Shown one piece after another: positions 52,848 to 58,117 of a DNA stretch of 58,117 nt (positions within the stretch are counted from its first letter, which is position 1; every line of letters begins with the position of its first letter). The translations under genes were made by a program, and so were the position numbers. Location of the stretch: the NCBI GenBank assembly GCA_029098505.1, contig JAQXOE010000033.1, forward strand, positions 1-58,117, in the 5' to 3' direction. Under the pieces are notes generated by a model, which searched no databases, was not told where the DNA came from, and saw nothing but the letters and a program-made list of their open reading frames with translations. The DNA comes from Bacteroidales bacterium. Lineage in GTDB: Bacteria > Bacteroidota > Bacteroidia > Bacteroidales > UBA932.

Positions 52848-54188
52848 CTAATCCCTATGGAAGAGGTCACGGGTATAGACCTTGTCCACGACATCGTCGA
52901 GAACCGCATCGTAACGGTTGGCAATGATGGCTGAGCACATTTCCTTGAATTTAGCGAGGTCATTGACCACAAGGCTGCCAAAAAAGCTGTCACCATCCTT
53001 CAGTGTAGGTTCATAGACTATTACCTGCGCTCCCTTGGCCTTGATGCGCTTCATCACGCCCTGAATGGATGACTGGCGGAAATTGTCGCTGTTGCTCTTC
53101 ATAGTCAGTCTGTATATGCCGACAATGGTAGGAGCCTTGTCATCCGAGGTAGGACTGGCAATACCGTAGCCGTACCATCCGGCCTTTCTAAGTACTTGGT
53201 CTGCAATAAAATCCTTCCTGGTTCTGTTCGACTCTACTATGGCGGTCATCATATTCTGAGGCACATTCTCGTAGTTTGCAAGAAGCTGCTTTGTGTCCTT
53301 AGGGAGGCAGTATCCGCCGTAACCGAATGAAGGGTTATTATAATGAGAACCGATACGGGGGTCCAGTCCAACTCCTTCAATGATGGATTTTGAATCCAGT
53401 CCCTTGACCTCTGCATAGGTATCGAGTTCATTGTAGTAGCTGACTCTGAGGGCAAGGTAGGTATTGGCAAAGAGTTTCACGGCCTCAGCCTCCTTCAGGC
53501 CCATAAAGAGCGTGGCGATATTCTCCTTGATGGCTCCTTCCTGGAGCAGACGGGCGAAAATCTTCGCATCCTCATCCGGGTGATTGCCTGCAACGGCGGC
53601 TATTGCCCTGTTCTCCTCTTCGCACTCAGAATTGTTGATGCGTTTCGGATATCCTACGATGATGCGGGAAGGATAGAGATTGTCATAGAGGGCCTTGGAT
53701 TCGCGGAGGAATTCAGGCGAGAAAAGGAGACGGAACTTATGGTTGGCAGGTCTTCCCTCGGCCTTGAATCTGGCAGCATATTTCACATAAAGGCTACGGC
53801 AATAGCCTACTGGTATGGTCGACTTGATTACCATCACTGCTTCCGGATTCACACTCAGAACCAGATTTATCACGTCCTCAATATGGTGAGTATCAAAGAA
53901 ATTCTTGACAGGGTCGTAGTTGGTCGGAGCAGCAATAATGACAAAATCAGCATCTCTGTATGCAGCAGCGCCATCCAGTGTGGCCGTGAGATTCAAGTCC
54001 TTTTCAGCGAAATATTTCTCTATGTACTCGTCCTGAATGGGAGAGATACGATTATTGATCTTTTCCACCTTTTCGGGAATCACATCTACTGCAGTAACCT
54101 TGTGATGCTGCGCAAGGAGGGTAGCAATGGACAATCCCACATAACCTGTACCGGCTACGGCTATTTGTAAATCTTCAAATGCTCGCAT
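52848..54188 (-). CDS. ugd: UDP-glucose/UDP-sugar 6-dehydrogenase
   Basis: 446 residues from the ATG at 54186-54188. NAD-binding loop AGTGYVG at residues 12-18, and the catalytic Cys294 in [14 protein letters not shown]. It oxidises a UDP-hexose to the uronic acid, with the [15 protein letters not shown] and [11 protein letters not shown] segments of the family; the C-terminal domain is complete. Downstream in an apparent folE-epimerase-ugd unit, it would supply UDP-glucuronate to the epimerase next door. A GDP-mannose 6-dehydrogenase is the other candidate, but the adjacent epimerase favours UDP-glucose. Confidence 0.88.
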   Translation of the reverse strand: MRAFEDLQIAVAGTGYVGLSIATLLAQHHKVTAVDVIPEKVEKINNRISPIQDEYIEKYFAEKDLNLTATLDGAAAYRDADFVIIAAPTNYDPVKNFFDTHHIEDVINLVLSVNPEAVMVIKSTIPVGYCRSLYVKYAARFKAEGRPANHKFRLLFSPEFLRESKALYDNLYPSRIIVGYPKRINNSECEEENRAIAAVAGNHPDEDAKIFARLLQEGAIKENIATLFMGLKEAEAVKLFANTYLALRVSYYNELDTYAEVKGLDSKSIIEGVGLDPRIGSHYNNPSFGYGGYCLPKDTKQLLANYENVPQNMMTAIVESNRTRKDFIADQVLRKAGWYGYGIASPTSDDKAPTIVGIYRLTMKSNSDNFRQSSIQGVMKRIKAKGAQVIVYEPTLKDGDSFFGSLVVNDLAKFKEMCSAIIANRYDAVLDDVVDKVYTRDLFHRD

Positions 54189-54213
54189 TGTTTTATAAAT
54201 TTTATTGTTATTT

Positions 54214-55329
54214 CTATTTTTTATCCCCGCATCCGTAATAGCGGGCATACCACTGCGCGAAGGCGCGGAGTCCTGACCGTAGAGGAGTAGATGGTTTGAA
54301 ACCGAAATCCTGCTCAAGCGGAGTGGTATCGGCGAAAGTTACGGGAACGTCTCCGGGCTGCATAGGCACGAGTTCCTTGTGGGCTTCGAAATCATAGTCC
54401 TCCGGAAGGACCTTCGCGGCAATCAGTTCCTCCTGCAGGATAGTGACAAAGTCGAGGAGGTTCTCAGGACTGTTATTGCCTATATTGTAAACCTTGTATG
54501 GAGGCAGCGGAAGCCCGTCCTCGCCCGTCTTTCTTTCAGGGCAATGCTGCATCACGCGCACAACTCCCTCAACGATGTCGTCGATATAGGTGAAGTCGCG
54601 CTGACAATTGCCATAGTTGAAAATCTGGATGGTCTTGCCGGCGCGGAGCTTGTCCGTAAAGCCGAAATAGGCCATATCCGGTCTGCCAGCGGGTCCGTAA
54701 ACGGTGAAGAAACGCAAGCCTGTAGAAGGGATGTTGTAGAGTTTGCTGTATGCGTGAGCCATCAGTTCATTGCTCTTTTTCGTAGCGGCATAGAGGCTGA
54801 CGGGATTGTCAACCTTGTCATCGGTTGAATACGGGACTTTCTTGTTGGAACCGTAAACCGAGCTGGATGAGGCATAGACCAGATGCTCGACTCCAAGGTA
54901 TTCTGATGGAGCATCGTAGCTGTGACGGCAGGCCTCGAGCAGATTGTAGAAGCCGATGATATTCGACTCGATGTACGCTCCCGGATTGGTAATGGAGTAG
55001 CGCACCCCGGCCTGCGCGGCCAGATTCACCACAATCGCAGGTCTATAGCTCGCGAAAAGATTGTCAATCAGCTCTTTATCGGCAATGGATCCTTTGATGA
55101 AAGTCCATGCTGCAGCTCCTTCCTGTGACTTTGGCGCCATTTCTTCGATTTCGCGGAGGCGCTCGTATTTGATATTGACATCATAATAGTCGGTGATGCT
55201 GTCAATGCCGACTATGCGAATGTCCTTGATTTCATTGAACAGTCTCTTGACAAGATTGCTGCCGATAAAGCCAGCAGCACCGGTCACAAGGACTGTCTTC
55301 CCTTCAAGTTTGATATTGTATTCAAGCAT
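54214..55329 (-). CDS. NAD-dependent epimerase, UDP-glucuronate 4-epimerase-like
   Basis: 371 residues. Rossmann motif GAAGFIG at residues 17-23 ([18 protein letters not shown]) and the catalytic YxxxK at Tyr180-Lys184 ([18 protein letters not shown]). The sequence [14 protein letters not shown] after the first strand and [14 protein letters not shown] and [18 protein letters not shown] are typical of UDP-glucuronate 4-epimerases, which give UDP-galacturonate. Together with ugd 25 bp downstream this gives a UDP-uronate branch for surface polysaccharide. The start at 55329 lies 38 bp after folE. Confidence 0.87.
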   Translation of the reverse strand: MLEYNIKLEGKTVLVTGAAGFIGSNLVKRLFNEIKDIRIVGIDSITDYYDVNIKYERLREIEEMAPKSQEGAAAWTFIKGSIADKELIDNLFASYRPAIVVNLAAQAGVRYSITNPGAYIESNIIGFYNLLEACRHSYDAPSEYLGVEHLVYASSSSVYGSNKKVPYSTDDKVDNPVSLYAATKKSNELMAHAYSKLYNIPSTGLRFFTVYGPAGRPDMAYFGFTDKLRAGKTIQIFNYGNCQRDFTYIDDIVEGVVRVMQHCPERKTGEDGLPLPPYKVYNIGNNSPENLLDFVTILQEELIAAKVLPEDYDFEAHKELVPMQPGDVPVTFADTTPLEQDFGFKPSTPLRSGLRAFAQWYARYYGCGDKK

Positions 55330-55367
55330 TTTTTAAAGTTTATTGATTTCACTGCTGTGACAAAGTG

Positions 55368-55955
55368 TCAGTGTATGAGGTTCAGGAATTCGTTCCTGGT
55401 CCTTGCATCCTTGAGGAAAATGCCCGAGAAGGCAGAAGTCGTCGTCACTGCGTTCGATTTTTCGACGCCGCGAAGCTGCATACAGGTATGCTTAGCCTCA
55501 ATGACGACTGCAACTCCCAGAGGATCAAGCGCTTCCTGTATACAATCCCTAATCTGCACAGTCAGTCTTTCCTGCACCTGCAAGCGGCGGGCGAAAACCT
55601 CCACCACCCTCGCAATCTTGCTGAGACCGGTTATCTTGCCATTGGAAATATAGGCAATGTGGGCTTTCCCGATGAAAGGCATCATATGATGCTCGCAGGT
55701 CGAGAAGAGTTCAATGTCCTTCACGAGCACCATCTGCTCATACTCCTCTTCGAAAGTCGCAGAGCGTATGATGTCAATGCCGTTCTGGTAATAGCCTTTC
55801 GTGAGATATTGCAATGCTTTAGCGACACGTTCGGGCGTCTTGATCAAGCCTTCCCTTTCATTGTCCTCTCCCAAAAGATGCAATATCTCTTTGACGTGCC
55901 CGGCAATCTGAGCAGTCACTTTATCATCATAGTTGTCCTCACGTGTGTATGGCAT
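55368..55955 (-). CDS. folE: GTP cyclohydrolase I
   Basis: 195 residues. It converts GTP to dihydroneopterin triphosphate, the first step of folate and pterin synthesis. Zinc ligands Cys87, His90 (CEHHMMPF) and Cys158 ([10 protein letters not shown]) are all present, with the GTP-site [21 protein letters not shown] and [10 protein letters not shown]. Standard length for the type IA enzyme. The position at the head of the epimerase-ugd genes is probably chance; the 38-bp gap allows readthrough. Confidence 0.97.
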   Translation of the reverse strand: MPYTREDNYDDKVTAQIAGHVKEILHLLGEDNEREGLIKTPERVAKALQYLTKGYYQNGIDIIRSATFEEEYEQMVLVKDIELFSTCEHHMMPFIGKAHIAYISNGKITGLSKIARVVEVFARRLQVQERLTVQIRDCIQEALDPLGVAVVIEAKHTCMQLRGVEKSNAVTTTSAFSGIFLKDARTRNEFLNLIH

Positions 55956-55989
55956 AGCTTATGTAGGTGATTTTTTCAGAATTATTCGA

Positions 55990-55997
55990 CAAATTTA
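55990..55997 (-). promoter_or_regulatory. -7 element of folE
   Basis: Minus-strand TAAATTTG, 34 bp before the folE ATG at 55955. No standard -33 element found. Confidence 0.5.
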
Positions 55998-56028
55998 TAC
56001 AAAAAACGGCATTGTTCCCTTTTTTTGT

Positions 56029-56036
56029 TATCTTTG
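56029..56036 (+). promoter_or_regulatory. -7 element of the DUF2795 gene
   Basis: TATCTTTG, 54 bp before the ATG at 56091. A TTG lies 14 bp upstream, shorter than usual. Confidence 0.5.
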
Positions 56037-56090
56037 CGACCCTAAAATATAGAATATACTGATTATTAATTACTTAAGATATTATTGATT

Positions 56091-56312
56091 ATGTACTGGA
56101 CATTGGAACTCGCCAGCAGCCTTGATGATGCACCATGGCCTGCAAGCAAAGACGAACTCATTGATTATGCAAACCGTTCAGGAGCACCTGAAGAGGTAAT
56201 CGAGAACCTCCAGGAGTTGGAGGACGACGGTGAAGTATATGAAAGCATCGAAGATATTTGGCCTGATTACCCTACCAAGGAGGACTTTTTCTTCAACGAG
56301 GAGGAATATTAA
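56091..56312 (+). CDS. DUF2795 small acidic protein
   Basis: 73 residues from the ATG at 56091 (MYWTLELASSLDDAPWPASK); an in-frame TTG two codons earlier is unlikely. The sequence DELIDYANRSGAPEEVIENL and the strongly acidic end (DIWPDYPTKEDFFFNEEEY) match the short DUF2795 proteins conserved across Bacteroidetes. Function unknown. It is a monocistronic gene with a good terminator, which suggests a conserved, expressed housekeeping role. Confidence 0.85.
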   Translation: MYWTLELASSLDDAPWPASKDELIDYANRSGAPEEVIENLQELEDDGEVYESIEDIWPDYPTKEDFFFNEEEY

Positions 56313-56351
56313 CGGCTAAATCGCTTATTCTCAACGTATAACACTTATCTT

Positions 56352-56375
56352 ACCGCCTTTAGGGGCGGTTTTTTG
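56352..56375 (+). terminator. Terminator of the DUF2795 gene
   Basis: ACCGCC-TTTAGG-GGCGGT followed by TTTTTG (arms 56352-56357 and 56364-56369), 40 bp after the stop. Confidence 0.88.
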
Positions 56376-56538
56376 TTTTCTTGTAATCGCATTTCTACGC
56401 ATTTGAACGCAATACATAAAAACATAACTTACCTTAAAGTTTATCCAAAACTTTATCTTAACTTTGCGATAGGAATACTAAAAACCAGAGAGTTATGCCA
56501 CGGATTTAATCTCCGGAATAATCGGAGAATGATGCAAT

Positions 56539-56814
56539 TTACCTGTTCTGGTGGTGACCCTTCATTGAGAAAACATATACCAGAATCTTTTCTCCGTCTA
56601 CTGTGTAGATAATCCTGTCAGTTTTGTTGATTCTGCGGGACCATTTGCCGGAGAGGTTGTGTTTAAGCGGCTCCGGTTTTCCGATGCCTGAGTAGGGATG
56701 CTCTGCAATATCCTTGAGGACTTCCTTTATTTTAATGACCGTTTTCCCATCAGTTTTCTTCCACTCGTCAAAATCCTTCCGCGCCTGGGGAAGAAAGGCA
56801 ATATTATAGCTCAT
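56539..56814 (-). CDS. yoeB: Toxin, YoeB/Txe family mRNA interferase
   Basis: 91 residues of the RelE superfamily: YNIAFLPQARKDFDEWKKTD, GIGKPEPLKHNLSGKWSRRI and NKTDRIIYTVDGEKILVYVFSMKGHH. The catalytic pattern of YoeB (Glu46, Arg65 and His83-Tyr84 in E. coli) is matched by EPLKHNL, SRRI/DRIIY and the KGHH end, although the final Tyr is replaced by a His-Gln. The toxin cleaves mRNA in the ribosomal A site. It overlaps the antitoxin gene by 11 bp and is translated after it, the usual order for this family. Confidence 0.9.
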   Translation of the reverse strand: MSYNIAFLPQARKDFDEWKKTDGKTVIKIKEVLKDIAEHPYSGIGKPEPLKHNLSGKWSRRINKTDRIIYTVDGEKILVYVFSMKGHHQNR

Positions 56815-57058
56815 CGACGTTTACAACTTCATAGTTCCCGTTTTTCACATCCTCATCTCCCTGTCTGATTGCTTCAACAAGGTCTGGCTGAGACATAATG
56901 TAGGCCGTTTCTACCATTGACTCATACTCTTCCATAGACATAATGACAACGGCGGATCCGTTTCCCCTGTTCACTATGACATTGTCGGAATCCTTGACCA
57001 CCCTGTCGAGATATTCTTTGAGATTTGACCGAAGGTCTGTATATGTTGCTGTAATCAT
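56804..57058 (-). CDS. yefM: Antitoxin, YefM/Phd family
   Basis: 84 residues: the N-terminal Phd/YefM DNA-binding fold (ITATYTDLRSNLKEYLDRVV, VIVNRGNGSAVVIMSMEEYESM) and an acidic, presumably unstructured C-terminus (IRQGDEDVKNGNYEVVNVDE) that wraps the toxin. It binds the operator to repress the pair. The start at 57058 is the only ATG, and a palindrome and consensus promoter lie immediately upstream. Confidence 0.92.
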   Translation of the reverse strand: MITATYTDLRSNLKEYLDRVVKDSDNVIVNRGNGSAVVIMSMEEYESMVETAYIMSQPDLVEAIRQGDEDVKNGNYEVVNVDEL

Positions 57059-57064
57059 ATTGTA

Positions 57065-57082
57065 AGTACTTAAATAAGTACT
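57065..57082. promoter_or_regulatory. Operator palindrome of yefM-yoeB
   Basis: AGTACTTAAATAAGTACT, palindromic in all but the two central bases. It lies between the -7 box (57084-57091) and the yefM start codon (57058), that is over the transcription start. A Phd/YefM autorepressor site is expected exactly there. Confidence 0.75.
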
Positions 57083-57083
57083 G

Positions 57084-57113
57084 CAAAGATAATGCTTAAT
57101 TCTGAAAACGCAA
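57084..57113 (-). promoter_or_regulatory. Promoter of yefM-yoeB
   Basis: Minus-strand TATCTTTG (plus 57084-57091) with TTG (plus 57111-57113) exactly 19 bp upstream: one of the best consensus promoters in the window. The start is predicted near 57076, inside the palindromic operator. Confidence 0.82.
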
Positions 57114-57257
57114 TACTGGAAAGGAAAAACTACCGCTTTTTAAGTTCAAGCACTGTCCGGTTAACATCGCTTTTTGAAAATCAATATAGAAAAACATCTT
57201 TAACGAGGAGGAACATGGGGTTTCGAGGGAAAGTGAGGAGACGAAAAACAAGGAGAT

Positions 57258-57824
57258 CTACTTGTATTTAAGGACAGTTGGCTCCGCTTTCAAGAAGATG
57301 GACTTGTGGGAAAGGAGTTCGAAGAAGGCGGCTTTGCAGGAGTCGGAGAGCGGGATGACGGCGTCGTCGACCAGGATTTTTCCGTCGCGGATGCCGCGGA
57401 CTTTGTCGACGTTGACGATCCAGGAGCGGTGCGTGCGGCTAAAGCGGTCGAAGGGCAACTGCTTTTCCAGGGTCTTCAGGGTCATGAGCGTCATGAGCGT
57501 CTTCCCGTCGGCTTTGTGGATGACAATGTAGTCGCCTTCGGCCTTGATGTAGAGGATGTCGTCCAGGGGGACTTTGGTCATCACTAAGTCTACTTTGACG
57601 GTGATGGAGTCGGCGGTGGGGGCGGTCTCGCGGCGGCGGAGGGCATCGACCTGGCCTTTCAGGCTTTCGATGTCCCGCCCGAGCCGCTCGTTGAGCTGTT
57701 GCGCCTCCCGGTACTTGAACGCGGCGAGGAGCCACTCGTCCGACAGCGCGACGGCCAGCGCCGTCAGCACCATGATGCCGCCCAGAATGGGCGCAAAGAC
57801 CCGCCGAGACACCTTCGTTCCCAT
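57258..57824 (-). CDS. Membrane-anchored LytTR DNA-binding regulator
   Basis: 188 residues from the ATG at 57822-57824 (a GTG lies 9 bp upstream). One membrane helix (about residues 11-28, APILGGIMVLTALAVAL), a helical coiled-coil segment (36-66, REAQQLNERLGRDIESLKGQ) and a C-terminal LytTR domain (74-172: VPLDDILYIKAEGDYIVIHK, RFSRTHRSWIVNVDKVRGI, VIPLSDSCKAAFFELL). There is no receiver domain, so the DNA-binding part would sit at the inner membrane. The coding DNA is much more GC-rich than its surroundings (44 of 60 bases at 57721-57780), suggesting acquisition. Directly upstream lies a phased repeat array that is a candidate binding region. Confidence 0.85.
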   Translation of the reverse strand: MGTKVSRRVFAPILGGIMVLTALAVALSDEWLLAAFKYREAQQLNERLGRDIESLKGQVDALRRRETAPTADSITVKVDLVMTKVPLDDILYIKAEGDYIVIHKADGKTLMTLMTLKTLEKQLPFDRFSRTHRSWIVNVDKVRGIRDGKILVDDAVIPLSDSCKAAFFELLSHKSIFLKAEPTVLKYK

Positions 57825-57878
57825 GTCCAGCACGCTGGAGACAGCTACTCCATCGCCGATGGGTGTACCAGACGCGAA

Positions 57879-58012
57879 AAGTAGACACGAAATTTTTTTT
57901 AGTTAATACTTATTTACCGAAGTAGATATCGGCAATGTTTTTTCGTGATTTTATTTTACAAAAGTAGACATTTTGTCATTTTTTACCACATTTTCTTTGA
58001 TAGAAGTAGACA
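57879..58012. repeat. Four AAGTAGA(C/T)A repeats at 41-42 bp period
   Basis: AAGTAGACA at 57879-57887, AAGTAGATA at 57920-57928, AAGTAGACA at 57962-57970 and 58004-58012: start-to-start distances 41, 42 and 42 bp, about four turns of DNA. Each copy is followed by T-rich tracts, in DNA of about 27 percent GC (16 of 60 bases at 57961-58020). The array begins 55 bp upstream of the LytTR start codon. The spaced units are not a CRISPR (repeats too short, spacers AT-rich and not protospacer-like). Confidence 0.8.
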
Positions 58013-58025
58013 GGTTTTATTGTAT

Positions 58026-58117
58026 CTATGTATCTTCTTCATTATCAGCCTTTTTGCGTCTTTCTTTAACAAACTTCGGCTCCGTTGACAGTTCCCTGGA
58101 CTCAAAACTATTTTTTC
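58026..58117 (-). CDS. C-terminal end of an unidentified gene
   Basis: A minus-strand frame enters from the window edge and ends with TAG at 58026-58028, giving 29 residues (start ...SFESRELSTEP, end RRKKADNEEDT). The charged composition resembles a protein tail, and the direction places the repeat array between this gene and the LytTR gene. Too short to identify, and a second frame is open over the same bases, so the call is tentative. Confidence 0.35.
   Translation of the reverse strand, partial: KNSFESRELSTEPKFVKERRKKADNEEDT

Noticed and set aside
57439..57888. 149-codon arginine- and proline-rich frame in the LytTR region
   Set aside because: Same strand, other frame. GC-rich DNA opens all frames; the LytTR frame has a recognisable domain and this one does not. 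Its N-terminal part beyond the LytTR start looks coding-like, so an N-terminal frame change in the LytTR gene cannot be fully excluded.
57879..58012. Array taken as a CRISPR
   Set aside because: Repeats are only 9 bp with one variant, spacers are AT-rich and partly similar, and no cas gene is near.

Overview
The window reads as chromosomal DNA of a Bacteroidetes bacterium, most likely order Bacteroidales; I cannot name the genus. The evidence is the Bacteroidetes-type promoter element (TAnnTTTG, several with a TTG 19-20 bp upstream), the scarcity of strong Shine-Dalgarno sequences, many lipoproteins with L-x-x-C signal peptides, DUF4493 and fimbrillin-type surface lipoproteins, a Bacteroidetes-type H1-like protein, and a GNAT/PlsC acyltransferase pair like the glycine-lipid synthases of Bacteroides. 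Most of the window is ordinary core genome; the last ~2 kb is accessory in character.

Layout. 1-4.6 kb (minus): secA, a bactofilin, lemA and a DUF2207 partner cut by the window edge. 4.7-7.0 kb (plus): two glycosyltransferases. 7.0-8.6 kb: a Gly-Met-Pro repeat exported protein, a ~600-bp repeat-rich stretch without a gene, and tRNA-Gly(CCC) with its own promoter and terminator. 8.6-17.2 kb: xylulokinase, an M16 peptidase lipoprotein, a DUF4493 lipoprotein and the PcrA/UvrD helicase. 17.3-23.2 kb: the complete nqrABCDEF operon (Na+-translocating NADH:quinone reductase), whose NqrC ends in a Cys/His/Glu-rich tail. 23.3-28.5 kb: a fimbrillin-like lipoprotein, a Stealth sugar-phosphotransferase and uvrA. 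28.6-32.8 kb: dipeptidyl-peptidase III, XerD and a clostripain-like protease. 32.9-34.5 kb: rplY, pth and a 58-residue H1-like protein. 34.6-39.2 kb: an M6 metalloprotease, a small lipoprotein, a secreted bleomycin-hydrolase-type C1 peptidase and a flavin-reductase-like lipoprotein. 39.2-42.0 kb (minus): tyrS, rbfA and a LolC/E-type permease. 42.2-44.9 kb: tpiA and an AMP-forming acyl-CoA ligase. 45-50.3 kb (minus): a TPR sensor histidine kinase with a secreted partner, and the two acyltransferases. 50.4-56.3 kb: fhs, a SprT-like protein, folE with a nucleotide-sugar epimerase and UDP-sugar dehydrogenase, and a DUF2795 protein. 56.5-58.1 kb: a YefM/YoeB toxin-antitoxin pair with operator and promoter, a GC-rich membrane-anchored LytTR regulator, and an AT-rich array of four AAGTAGA(C/T)A repeats on a 41-42 bp period directly upstream of it.

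How the parts fit. Five exported peptidases of different clans (M16, M49, C11, M6, C1) suggest peptide use in the periplasm or at the surface; Nqr would build a sodium gradient; fhs and folE serve one-carbon and pterin metabolism; the glycosyltransferases, Stealth protein and UDP-uronate enzymes point to surface polysaccharide. The least explained pieces are the LytTR gene with its phased repeat array, the NqrC tail, the GGMP-repeat protein with its leader region, and the histidine kinase with its secreted neighbour.
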